A DNA stretch of 64,000 bases from Gammaproteobacteria bacterium. Its GTDB lineage: Bacteria > Pseudomonadota > Gammaproteobacteria > Steroidobacterales > Steroidobacteraceae. Shown in pieces: positions 52,526 to 61,099 of this stretch; positions within the stretch are counted from its first letter, which is position 1, and every line of letters begins with the position of its first letter. Location: assembly GCA_027366635.1 (NCBI GenBank), contig DAHXNE010000034.1:40684-104683 (forward strand). The letters are read 5' to 3'. The position numbers were made by a program, and so were the translations under genes. The notes under the pieces were generated by a model. That model searched no databases. It was not told where the DNA came from and was given only the letters and a program-made list of their open reading frames with translations.

Positions 52526-53280
52526 GAGCCGCTCTCCTCGTGGGCCTCGCCGGCACCGCCCGCGCTGCGCTGGCCGAGCGCCCGCTCGACGTCATCGAGG
52601 GAGGTGTGGCGTACGTCTTTGCCGTAGACCATGTAGATGATGTACTCGCTGATGTTCTTGGCGTGATCGCCGATGCGCTCGAGCGAGCGCACGATCCACA
52701 TGACGTCCAGCGCGCGGCGGATGGTGCGCGGATCCTCCATCATGAAAGTGATGCTCTGGCGCTGGATCGCCTCGTATTCCTCGTCGACCAGCCGGTCCTG
52801 GCGGGCCACCCGCAAGGCCGCTTCCGCATCCATGCGCGCGAACGCATCGAGCGACTCGTGCACCATCTCGATCACGATGCGGCCGAGATGCTTGATCTCG
52901 CGGTACTTGTCCACCGGTCGCTCCATGGTGGCGAGCCGCGAGGCGATGTAGCCGATCTTCTCGCCCTCATCGCCCATGCGCTCCAGATCCGTGATGGTCT
53001 TGATGATGGCGACGATGACCCGCAGATCTCCAGCGGCCGGGGCGCGCGTGGCCAGAATGCGGCTGCACTCCTCGTCGATCGCCACCTCCATGTCGTTCAC
53101 CTGGTGGTCGGCGACCGCGACCGCCTCGCCGAGCGCGCTGTCACCCTCGAGCAGCGCCGCAATGGCCTTCTGGATCTGCTGCTCGACGAACCCGCCCATG
53201 GCGAGCACCTTGGTGCGCACCCGCTCGAGATCCTCGTTGAAGCGGCGGGAAATATGATGGGTGAGATCGGCGGTTTCCAT
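52522..53280 (-). CDS. phoU: Phosphate signalling regulator PhoU
   Basis: Negative regulator linking the Pst transporter to PhoR, 252 residues. It is all-helical with the two-fold repeat: RRFNEDLERVRTKVLAMGGFVEQQ, then LERMGDEGEKIGYIA, and the second LERIGDHAKNISEYIIYM. ATG 53280 has GAGGTG seven bases upstream. It lies with phoR and phoB but is separated from pstB by dsbB and dapE. Confidence 0.96.
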   Translation of the reverse strand: METADLTHHISRRFNEDLERVRTKVLAMGGFVEQQIQKAIAALLEGDSALGEAVAVADHQVNDMEVAIDEECSRILATRAPAAGDLRVIVAIIKTITDLERMGDEGEKIGYIASRLATMERPVDKYREIKHLGRIVIEMVHESLDAFARMDAEAALRVARQDRLVDEEYEAIQRQSITFMMEDPRTIRRALDVMWIVRSLERIGDHAKNISEYIIYMVYGKDVRHTSLDDVERALGQRSAGGAGEAHEESGS

Positions 53281-53314
53281 CGGCGGACACCTCGGAGTCT
53301 GCGGCCATGATAGC

Positions 53315-54658
53315 TCAAGCATCCTCGGCCAGTGGCGCGAGCGCCGCGCGTTGCGCCGGCCGGACGCGCTCAGGCGGGAAGTGGCAGGTGAAGGTGCTGC
53401 CCTTGCCGGGCGTGCTGCGCACCTCCAGATCAGCGCCATGGCGCTGCAGCACGTGTTTCACGATCGCCAGTCCCAATCCGGAGCCGCCCGTGGCCCGCGA
53501 GCGGCCGGGATCGACGCGGTAGAAGCGCTCGGTGAGCCGGGGCAGATGCTCGGCCGCGATGCCGATGCCGGTGTCGCTCACGGCGAAATGCCCACCATCG
53601 GCATCGACCCACCAGCTCATCTCGATCGAGCCCTCCGGCGCGGTGTATTTGGCGGCGTTATCGACCAGATTGGCGAACGCGGAATGGATCTCGGGCTCCC
53701 GGCCAATCAGCGCCGCCGTGCTGTCGGCGCGGACGCGCACCTCGTGCGGGTGCACCGTCCGAGCGAGCACGTCTTTGCGCAGCAGCGCCATCATCCCCGC
53801 CACATCGAGCGGCTCCCCGCCGACTCGCTCGTCGGTCTGCTCCAGGCGCGACAGCTCGAGCAGATCGTGCACGATGGCGGTCATACGCTCGGCCTGGCGG
53901 CGCATCTCCTCGATCGGAGTGGCGAACTCGGCCGCGAGCCCCGGATCGTGCGCCAGAGTCTCGAGATAACCCGAGATCACCGTCAGCGGCGAGCGCAGCT
54001 CATGCGAAGCGTTGGCCACGAAGTCGCGCCGCACCGCCTCCAGACGCATCTGACGCGACACGTCGGCCGCGAGCAGCAGCTGCTGGCCGTCGCCGTAGGC
54101 AACCAGCTGCAGCGACAGGAAGATCTCGTTGGGGCTCGAGCGGCGCACCACCACCGGATTGGCGTAATCGCCCGTCTCGATGTAACTCACGAACTGAGGC
54201 TCGCGCACCAGATTCTCGATGCGCAGCCCCAGATCGATATTCGGCCGCAGGCCGAGCAGCCGCCCCGCCATGTGGTTGAACCAGACGATCTCGCGCTCAT
54301 CATTGAGAATCACCACCCCGTTCGGCAACGCCGCGGTCGACTGCTGCAGTTGGCGCATCAGCTGCACGAAGCGCAGCTTGTGAAAGCGCTTGCGCCGGTG
54401 CAGCCGGGCGATGAGCGCGATGACCGTGCCCCACACGCCGTGCGTTTCGGGCGGATCGGCGACACTGCGGTGCTGCAGCCACCACTCGACCCGGTGCAGC
54501 ATCAGCAGCTGCCAGCCCAAATAGCCGGCCAGCACCGCGGCCACGCCCAGCCACGGGTGCCAGATCAGCACCCCGAGCAGCGCACCGAGCAGCGCCGCGA
54601 CGAGCACCCTGAGCGAGGCGTACGCCAGCGCCTGCAGCGACGGTCGCAGCGGCTGCAT
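53315..54658 (-). CDS. phoR: Phosphate regulon sensor histidine kinase PhoR
   Basis: Membrane histidine kinase controlling PhoB, 447 residues. Two N-terminal transmembrane segments (about 15-55) precede a PAS domain (~108-205). The phospho-acceptor is His219 in NASHELRSPLTVISGYLETLA. The ATPase domain has the N box NLVDNAAKYT and G boxes VSDTGIGIAAEHLPRLTERFYRVD (in part) and GGSGLGLAIVKH. The start overlaps the phoB stop as TGATG. Confidence 0.96.
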   Translation of the reverse strand: MQPLRPSLQALAYASLRVLVAALLGALLGVLIWHPWLGVAAVLAGYLGWQLLMLHRVEWWLQHRSVADPPETHGVWGTVIALIARLHRRKRFHKLRFVQLMRQLQQSTAALPNGVVILNDEREIVWFNHMAGRLLGLRPNIDLGLRIENLVREPQFVSYIETGDYANPVVVRRSSPNEIFLSLQLVAYGDGQQLLLAADVSRQMRLEAVRRDFVANASHELRSPLTVISGYLETLAHDPGLAAEFATPIEEMRRQAERMTAIVHDLLELSRLEQTDERVGGEPLDVAGMMALLRKDVLARTVHPHEVRVRADSTAALIGREPEIHSAFANLVDNAAKYTAPEGSIEMSWWVDADGGHFAVSDTGIGIAAEHLPRLTERFYRVDPGRSRATGGSGLGLAIVKHVLQRHGADLEVRSTPGKGSTFTCHFPPERVRPAQRAALAPLAEDA

Positions 54659-55353
54659 CAGTCCGCCTTGGCGGAGAACCGGTAGCCCGAACCGCGCACC
54701 GTCTGGACGAAGCGGTCCACGCCGAATTTCTCCAACGCCTTGCGCAGCCGCCGCACGTGCACGTCGATGGTGCGCTCCTCGATGTATACATTTCCGCCCC
54801 AGAGACGATCGAGCAGCTGATCGCGGCTGAAGACCCGCTCGGGGTGGGTCATGAAGAACTCGAGCATGCGGTACTCGGTCGGACCGAGCGGCACGGTCTG
54901 CTCACCGACGCTGATGCGCTGGCCCTGCTGGTCGAGCTTGAGCGCCTCGAATTCCACGATGTGATCGAGCCCGCCGCTGCCGGCGCGGCGCAAGACCGCA
55001 TGGATGCGCGCGACGAGCTCGCGGGGCGAGAACGGCTTGGTGAGGTAGTCGTCCGCGCCGGAGTCGAGCCCGGCGACCTTGTCGGCCTCTTCGGCCCGCG
55101 CGGTGAGCATGATGATCGGCAGCTCGCACGTGTCGCGGTCGCGCTTGATGGTGCGTGTCAGCTCGAGCCCGCTCGTGTCGGGCAGCATCCAGTCGATCAG
55201 GATCAGGTCGGGGCGCTGATCGGCGAGCGCTTCGCGCGCCTGACGGGCATCGACCGCCTCGCGAACTTCGAAGCCGCAACGGCGCAGGGCGAAGCCGAGC
55301 ATCTGGCGAATCGCCGGCTCGTCTTCCACGATGAGGATCAGCTTGCCCAACAT
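54658..55353 (-). CDS. phoB: Phosphate regulon response regulator PhoB
   Basis: OmpR-type response regulator activating phosphate-starvation genes, 231 residues. The receiver begins LILIVEDEPAIRQML, with phospho-acceptor Asp54 in LILIDWMLPD and Lys in LTKPFSPREL. The winged-helix domain has LGPTEYRMLEFFMTHPERVFSR and TVRGSGYRFS. ATG 55353 aligns with relatives; an ATG 17 codons earlier is possible. Neither has a clear ribosome-binding site. A possible Pho box lies about 50 bp upstream. Confidence 0.96.
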   Translation of the reverse strand: MLGKLILIVEDEPAIRQMLGFALRRCGFEVREAVDARQAREALADQRPDLILIDWMLPDTSGLELTRTIKRDRDTCELPIIMLTARAEEADKVAGLDSGADDYLTKPFSPRELVARIHAVLRRAGSGGLDHIVEFEALKLDQQGQRISVGEQTVPLGPTEYRMLEFFMTHPERVFSRDQLLDRLWGGNVYIEERTIDVHVRRLRKALEKFGVDRFVQTVRGSGYRFSAKAD

Positions 55354-55402
55354 GCTGGAGGCCCGAACAACCCGCACTGCCGGTCTATTTGAGATGTTTT
55401 CC

Positions 55403-55420
55403 ATTGCAGAATCGTGACAC
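55403..55420 (-). promoter_or_regulatory. Possible Pho box upstream of phoB
   Basis: The minus strand reads GTGTCAC-GATT-CTGCAAT. Against two CTGTCAT repeats with a 4-bp spacer this matches 10 of 14 positions. It lies in the 80-bp gap between tsaB and phoB, about 50 bp before the phoB ATG, where autoregulation would be expected. Confidence 0.35.
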
Positions 55421-55433
55421 CGCGGCCGATAGG

Positions 55434-56120
55434 TCATGCCGATGACGGTCGCGCCACCTCGTTGCGCACATAGCTCGGCAGGGCCAGCTCGGGCGCGAGC
55501 AGCCGGCCCTGGCGCACGGCCGGCACCGCCAGCTGCGCGATCTCCCGCGCCCTCGGCAGCAGCCGCTCCCAGCCCGGCGGCACCGTCACGCCCAGCCGCT
55601 CGGCCAGCTGTGGATAGGCGGCAAATCCTCGCCCGATCCCGGCGACCCCGCCGAGCCCGGCGCACGTGTCCGCGAGCGTGTCCGCCGTGCCGACCCGCTC
55701 CGGGCCGAGCGGCTCGGCCCGCTCATCCCGGCGCTCGTAGCCCGCGCAATACGCCTCGCCCATGCGCGCATCATTACATACCACGATGCGGTCGAACCGC
55801 GGCTGCAGTCCGAGGCCGCGCTGGGCCAGCGCCTGCAGATCCGAGATTGCGACCACCCCGAGGCGCGCACCAAACGCCAGCCCCTGCGTGACGCTGGCCG
55901 CAAGCCGCACCCCGGTGAACGCGCCCGGCCCGCGCCCGAAGGCGATCGCATCGAGTGCCGCCAGCGTGACGCCGGCCTCCGCCAGCAGAGCATCGATCAG
56001 AGGCAGGATGCGCTCGGCGTGACCCCGGGTACACTCGCACTCCCGCTCCAGCAAGCGCTCGTCCATCAGCAGGGCCGCCGAGCAATTCTCCGTGGCGGTA
56101 TCGATCGCCAGCAGCTTCAC
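55434..56120 (-). CDS. tsaB: tRNA threonylcarbamoyladenosine biosynthesis protein TsaB
   Basis: Partner of TsaD and TsaE in making t6A37 of ANN-reading tRNAs, 228 residues. It has the ASKHA-fold start MKLLAIDTATENCSAALL and the block AIAFGRGPGAFTGVRLAASVTQGLA. The metal-binding His motif of TsaD is absent, as expected. GTG 56120 overlaps the helicase stop (GTGA), so coupling is likely; yoaA-tsaB adjacency also occurs in E. coli relatives. Confidence 0.94.
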   Translation of the reverse strand: MKLLAIDTATENCSAALLMDERLLERECECTRGHAERILPLIDALLAEAGVTLAALDAIAFGRGPGAFTGVRLAASVTQGLAFGARLGVVAISDLQALAQRGLGLQPRFDRIVVCNDARMGEAYCAGYERRDERAEPLGPERVGTADTLADTCAGLGGVAGIGRGFAAYPQLAERLGVTVPPGWERLLPRAREIAQLAVPAVRQGRLLAPELALPSYVRNEVARPSSA

Positions 56121-58090
56121 GGCAGCGCCTCGCGCCTCTGGAGTTGCGGTGCGCACGCGCGCAGAAACGCCACCGCCTCGGCGAGCCGGTGCGTTCGGGT
56201 CATCGGCGGCAGGGCCGAGAGCAAGACCTTGCCATAACCGCGCGTACCGAGGCGCGGATCGCACAGCGCCACCACGCCGAAATCCGCCTCGCTGCGGATC
56301 AGCCGGCCCACGCCCTGCTTCAGCGCCAACGCGGCCTCTGGCAGCTGATAATCTCGAAACGCGTTGCCGCCGCAGCGCTCCAGGTACTGGATACGCGCGC
56401 GCACCAGCGGGTCCTCCGGAGAGGCGAACGGCAGCTTCTCGATGACCACCAGACGCAGCGCCGCGCCTTTCACGTCCACGCCTTCCCAGAAACTGGCGGT
56501 GCCGAACAGGAGCGCGTTGCCGTCGGCGCGGAACCGTTCCAGCAGCCGCTCCCGCGGCGCCTCGCCCTGAACCAGCAGTTGCAGGTGCGGGAGCGCCCCC
56601 GCGCTGCGCCACATCTGCGCCGCCTGCGCCAGCGAGCGGTGGCTGGTGAACAACACAAATGCCCCGCCGCCGGCCGCCTCGATCAGTGCGCGAGCCTGCT
56701 CCATCACCGCCGGCAGATGCTCCGCCGCGTTCGGTGCCGGCAGATCCTGCGGCAGGTACAGGCGGCTCTGGCGAGCGAAGTCGAACGGGCTGTCGATCTT
56801 GAGGGTGCCGCACTCGCCCAAGCCCAGACGCGCGGTAAAGTGACTGAAATCCACCCCGAACGACAGCGTCGCGGAGGTAAAGATCCAGGCGCAGGGGCGA
56901 GCGCTCAACATTGACTGGAAGCGCGGGGCGATGTCGAAGGGCATCATGCTGAGCGTGAAGCTGCGGCGCCCCGGCTGTACACATCGGGCGCCCTCCACGG
57001 CCTCGAGCGCCGCAATACGCCCGAGGCCCGCGGCGAGTTCCGCCGCCCGCTCGGCCAGCGCCGCCAGCGGCGCATCCCCCTCGAGCGCGCGCAGCCGCTC
57101 GGCGAGCCGCGTCAGCTGTGGTCCGAGCTGTTCGAGGGCGCCGCCGATCACCGGCTCGGCCTCCTCCCACTCGAGCCGGCCGCTGCGCCCGGCGAGCGCC
57201 TGGACCATGCGACCGAGACACTCGCGCACCGCGCGGACGGCCTCCCCGAGCCGACGCCGCTCGGCACCCGCATCCGCCCCGACGCGCCGCCCCGTCAGGC
57301 CGTTGTCGACCTCGGTGAGCAGAGTCTCGATGCGCCGGCTCCCCACCTCGGCACCGAACAGCTGAGTCGCCAGATCCGGGATCTGGTGCGCCTCATCGAG
57401 AATGACCGCATCGGCCGCGCCGAGCAGATCGCCGAAGCCGTCCTCCTTCAGCGCCAGATCGGCCAGCAGCAGGTGATGATTGACGATCACCAGGTCCGCC
57501 TCGAAGGCCGCCCGGCGTGCCGCGGCGACGTGGCAGCCCGAGATCTGCGGGCAGCGCTGCCCGAGGCAGTTGTCCCGCGTCGAGGTCACCTCGACCAAGA
57601 CCGGATCGCCGTCCCTGAGCCCCGGCACCTCGGCCAGATCGCCGCTGCGGGTGTTATGCGCCCAGCGTCGGATCCGCTCGAGCGGCGTGTCGGCACCGGC
57701 GGCGTCCGCGGGCAACGGCAGCGGCAGTGTCGCCTCGCCGCCGGCGAGCCGGTAGCGGCACAGGTAGTTGCTGCGTCCCTTCAGCAGCGCGACGGTGGCG
57801 GGCCGACCGAGCGCCCGCGTCACCAGCGGCAGGTCCTTCGCATACAACTGGTCCTGCAGGGCACGGGTACCGGTGGAGATGAGCACCCGTGCGCCCGAGA
57901 GCAGCGCCGGCACCAGGTAGGCGAAGGTCTTGCCGGTGCCGGTGCCGGCTTCGACCACCAGCGGCTCCCGGCGGGCGATCGCCGCGGCGACCCGCTCGGC
58001 CATGCGCCGCTGCGGCTCGCGCACCGTGAAGTCCGGTAACGAGCGCTCGAGCGGCCCATCGGCGCCGAAGATGTCATCGAGATCCAACAT
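56117..58090 (-). CDS. yoaA: ATP-dependent DNA helicase of the DinG/YoaA family
   Basis: XPD-like superfamily 2 helicase, 657 residues. Walker A is VVEAGTGTGKTF (Lys54) and the DEAH box is VILDEAHQIPD. Four Cys for an iron-sulfur cluster are visible: YLCRYRL, then NCLGQRCPQISGCHV. Motif VI is QGVGRLIRSEADFG. The length and the following tsaB gene favour YoaA over DinG. A DNA repair role is inferred. Confidence 0.9.
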   Translation of the reverse strand: MLDLDDIFGADGPLERSLPDFTVREPQRRMAERVAAAIARREPLVVEAGTGTGKTFAYLVPALLSGARVLISTGTRALQDQLYAKDLPLVTRALGRPATVALLKGRSNYLCRYRLAGGEATLPLPLPADAAGADTPLERIRRWAHNTRSGDLAEVPGLRDGDPVLVEVTSTRDNCLGQRCPQISGCHVAAARRAAFEADLVIVNHHLLLADLALKEDGFGDLLGAADAVILDEAHQIPDLATQLFGAEVGSRRIETLLTEVDNGLTGRRVGADAGAERRRLGEAVRAVRECLGRMVQALAGRSGRLEWEEAEPVIGGALEQLGPQLTRLAERLRALEGDAPLAALAERAAELAAGLGRIAALEAVEGARCVQPGRRSFTLSMMPFDIAPRFQSMLSARPCAWIFTSATLSFGVDFSHFTARLGLGECGTLKIDSPFDFARQSRLYLPQDLPAPNAAEHLPAVMEQARALIEAAGGGAFVLFTSHRSLAQAAQMWRSAGALPHLQLLVQGEAPRERLLERFRADGNALLFGTASFWEGVDVKGAALRLVVIEKLPFASPEDPLVRARIQYLERCGGNAFRDYQLPEAALALKQGVGRLIRSEADFGVVALCDPRLGTRGYGKVLLSALPPMTRTHRLAEAVAFLRACAPQLQRREALP

Positions 58091-58307
58091 CGGCGCATTG
58101 TACGGTGCGCGCGGTGTACGCACGTGTCTCATTCCAGTCAGCGCAGGATGGCTGTCTTGACCTGCAATTCCCGTCATTTTTCGGTGTGCGATTACAGAAC
58201 AGTTTTGACTCTTTTATCGTACTTTCTGGTCAGCACGGCCGGGGGCGTGCCTATACTGACGGCACACGAGGCAGGCCTGTCGAGGCGGCCCAACGAGGTA
58301 TCGAAAG

Positions 58308-60080
58308 ATGTCCACCGCTTCTGCCCTGCCGATGCCGATGTCGCAGCTCAGCCGCGCCGTAACGGAATGGGTCGAATCGGTGCGCCAGCTGACCCAGCCC
58401 GCCGAGGTGCACTGGTGCGACGGCACCCCCTCGGAGCGTCACGGACTCATCGCCGAGTTGGTGCACGACGGGCAATTGCTGCGGCTGAACCCCGAGCAAT
58501 TCCCGGACTGCCATCTCTACCGCTCGCATCCGGACGATGTGGCTCGCGTCGAGCACCTGACGTACATCTGCACGCGCTCCCAGGCGGACGCCGGACCGAA
58601 CAACAATTGGATGGACCCGCAGGCGGCACACGCCAAGATGCGCGAGCTGTTTCGCGGCGCGATGCGCGGGCGCAGACTCTATGTCATCCCCTACTGCATG
58701 GGACCGGTCGACTCGCCGCTCGCGCGCTGCGGTGTCGAGATCACCGACAGCGCCTACGTCGCCGTGAGCATGCTGATCATGACGCACGCGGGACGGGCCG
58801 CGCTGCAGCGCATCGCGCACGACGGGACCTTCGTGCGCGGCCTGCACTCGATCGGCGAGCTCGACCCGGACCGGCGGTTCATCATGCATTTTCCGGAAGA
58901 ACTCTCCATCGAGAGCTTCGGTTCCGGTTACGGCGGCAATGCCCTGCTCGGCAAGAAGTGCCATGCGCTGCGCATCGCGAGCTGGCAGGCCCGAGCCGAA
59001 GGTTGGCTTGCCGAGCACATGCTGATCGTGGGATTGCGCAACCCGCGCCGGGAGACGCATTACATCGCGGCGGCCTTCCCGTCGGCCTGCGGCAAGACCA
59101 ATCTGGCGATGCTGATTCCGCCGGCGAGCCTGCCGGGCTGGGAGGTCTTCACCGTCGGGGACGATATCGCCTGGCTGCATCCGGGCGCGGACGGGCGTCT
59201 GTGGGCGATCAACCCCGAGGCCGGCTACTTCGGGGTGGTACCCGGGACCAACCGCCAGACTAATCGCAACGCCTACGAGATGATCCACCGCGACACGCTG
59301 TTCACGAACGTCGCGCTCACCGCCGACGACCAACCCTGGTGGGAGGGCCTGGAGGGCACGCCGATCACCGATTGGCAGGGACGGCCGTACGATCCGGCAC
59401 GGGGTCCGGCGGCACATCCGAACTCGCGCTTCACGGTCGCGGCCGAGCGCAACCCGGCCTGCTCGCCCCACGTGAACGATCCGCGCGGCGTGCCGATCTC
59501 GGCCATCGTCTTCGGCGGCCGGCGACGCGAGGTCGCGCCGCTGGTCTACGAGGCGCGGGACTGGCGCCACGGTGTCCTGGTCGGGGCGTCGATGGCCTCG
59601 GAAACCACCGCGGCGGCCACCGGAGAGGTCGGCGTGGTACGGCGCGATCCGATGGCCATGCGGCCGTTCTGCGGCTATAACTTCGCCGACTACTGGCGGC
59701 ACTGGCTCGAGGTCGGTGCGCGGCTGAGCCGCCCGCCGCGCATCTTTCAGGTGAATTGGTTCCGGCGGGACTTACAGGGTCGGTTCCTGTGGCCGGGCTT
59801 CGGGGAAAACCTGCGGGTGCTCGCCTGGATGATCGAACGGTGCGGCGGGCGGGCCGGGGCGCACGATGGCGGGATCGGCCTGCTGCCGCGGCCCGCGGAC
59901 ATCGACACCCGGGGCATGAGCCTGGAGCCGGAAACGCTGCGTGCGCTGCTGTCGGTGGATGCGGAGCTCTGGCGGCACGAGTTGGACGAGACACGCACGT
60001 ACCTGGAACAGTACGGCGAGCGGCTGCCGGAGCAGATGCGGATCGATCTGAAGAAGAGCGCCGCCGCGCTCGCCGGCTAG
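58308..60080 (+). CDS. pckG: Phosphoenolpyruvate carboxykinase (GTP)
   Basis: Interconverts oxaloacetate and PEP with GTP/GDP in gluconeogenesis, 590 residues. The GTP-class P-loop (kinase-1a) is FPSACGKTNLAM with the reactive Cys, preceded by ECF-like blocks HFPEELSIESFGSGYGGNALLGKK (in part). WMDPQAAHAKM and RNPACSPHVNDPRGVPISA also match the GTP class rather than the ATP class (pckA). A possible -10 (TATACT, 58252-58257) lies in the 217-bp gap after yoaA, without a good -35. The gene is convergent with the cyclase gene; their stop codons overlap. Confidence 0.96.
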   Translation: MSTASALPMPMSQLSRAVTEWVESVRQLTQPAEVHWCDGTPSERHGLIAELVHDGQLLRLNPEQFPDCHLYRSHPDDVARVEHLTYICTRSQADAGPNNNWMDPQAAHAKMRELFRGAMRGRRLYVIPYCMGPVDSPLARCGVEITDSAYVAVSMLIMTHAGRAALQRIAHDGTFVRGLHSIGELDPDRRFIMHFPEELSIESFGSGYGGNALLGKKCHALRIASWQARAEGWLAEHMLIVGLRNPRRETHYIAAAFPSACGKTNLAMLIPPASLPGWEVFTVGDDIAWLHPGADGRLWAINPEAGYFGVVPGTNRQTNRNAYEMIHRDTLFTNVALTADDQPWWEGLEGTPITDWQGRPYDPARGPAAHPNSRFTVAAERNPACSPHVNDPRGVPISAIVFGGRRREVAPLVYEARDWRHGVLVGASMASETTAAATGEVGVVRRDPMAMRPFCGYNFADYWRHWLEVGARLSRPPRIFQVNWFRRDLQGRFLWPGFGENLRVLAWMIERCGGRAGAHDGGIGLLPRPADIDTRGMSLEPETLRALLSVDAELWRHELDETRTYLEQYGERLPEQMRIDLKKSAAALAG

Positions 60081-61018
60081 TCGCGCTCGCAGACGAAGCG
60101 CAGGGTCTGGGCGGACTCCACCTCGGGCACGCGTCCGAGGCTGATCAGCCCGCCACCCTTGAGCTGCACGGAATCGCGGCGCACGAACGCCTCCTCACCC
60201 GCGCCCTCGCGCACGAACGTGCCGTTCGTACTGTGATCGATGAGCGTGAACTTGTGGCGCGCATACTCGATGCGGGCGTGCAGCCGCGAGACCAGATTAC
60301 CCTTGACGACCAGATCGTTCTCATCGGCCCGGCCGATGGTGAGAATGGGACGCTGCTCGTCGACCAGCAGCTCCCGATCGAGCCACCACAGCCGCAGCCG
60401 CGTGCAGGCGGACACATCGTGGCCCACCATGCGCACCATGCTGGTCACGTCGTCGACCTGCCAGAGCACCTCGTACAGGGGAACCTCGTTGCGCTGACCC
60501 TTGATCGGCGCGTTGTCGATCAGCCGACAGGCCGAGCGCCATTGGGCCGTGAGCTGGCCCACGGTGGCCTCGGTGGTGATGATCTGTGCGGCCTTGGCCT
60601 GACTGGTCATGCGGTTGGCCGTATGCACGGTGGAGCCGAATATGTCGTGACTTTCCGCCACCACGGGGCCGTAGTGGCAGCCGATGCGGATCGAGACCGG
60701 CTGGCCGTCGACGCGCAGCTGAGTGTGTGCTGCGATCTGCTTCTGCATCTGGGCGGCCGCGTTCAACGCCGCGTCGGCGCTCGGGAAGGTGGCCATGACC
60801 TCGTCACCCATGGTCTTGATGACCGTCCCGCCGCACAGCTCGGTGGCGCCGCGCATGACATCGATACATAGCGCAACCATGTCGCGAGCGCGCTGATCGC
60901 CCATACGCTCGTACAGCCGGGTCGAGCCGACCACGTCCGCAAATAACACGGCCAGTTCGACTTCCTCACCCATCGATTGGGCCGCCACCGGTTTCCCCAG
61001 GCTGTTGGATGTCGCCAT
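60077..61018 (-). CDS. Class III adenylate/guanylate cyclase-like protein with FHA domain
   Basis: A soluble 313-residue protein: class III nucleotidyl cyclase domain (residues ~20-190), then a forkhead-associated domain (~225-305). Metal-binding Asp residues are present (Asp28 in LFADVVGST, Asp72 in GDEVMATF), with Lys68 at the usual base-selecting position. The transition-state Asn-Arg motif is altered: it reads TVHTANRM, with Arg136 kept and His132 where Asn is usual. The FHA core has TIGRADENDLVV, SRLHARI and HSTNGTFV, intact for phospho-threonine binding. This suggests a partner phosphorylated by a Ser/Thr kinase. Whether it makes cAMP is uncertain. A promoter with a perfect -10 is at 61040-61068. 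Confidence 0.88.
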   Translation of the reverse strand: MATSNSLGKPVAAQSMGEEVELAVLFADVVGSTRLYERMGDQRARDMVALCIDVMRGATELCGGTVIKTMGDEVMATFPSADAALNAAAQMQKQIAAHTQLRVDGQPVSIRIGCHYGPVVAESHDIFGSTVHTANRMTSQAKAAQIITTEATVGQLTAQWRSACRLIDNAPIKGQRNEVPLYEVLWQVDDVTSMVRMVGHDVSACTRLRLWWLDRELLVDEQRPILTIGRADENDLVVKGNLVSRLHARIEYARHKFTLIDHSTNGTFVREGAGEEAFVRRDSVQLKGGGLISLGRVPEVESAQTLRFVCERD

Positions 61019-61039
61019 TTAACATAGTTCGATCACGGA

Positions 61040-61068
61040 ATTATACGCGAGCTGCCGCCACGCGTCAT
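61040..61068 (-). promoter_or_regulatory. Sigma-70 promoter of the cyclase-FHA gene
   Basis: On the minus strand ATGACG (61063-61068) is followed after exactly 17 bp by a perfect TATAAT (61040-61045). The predicted start is about 15 bp before the ATG at 61018, so the leader is short. Confidence 0.6.
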
Positions 61069-61099
61069 TGTGCCCGCTGCCCATGCCTCAGCGCGAGTA

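Noticed and set aside
58252..58257. Full promoter for pckG
   Set aside because: TATACT is a good -10, but no acceptable -35 is found at 16-18 bp; recorded only as a possibility in the gene entry.
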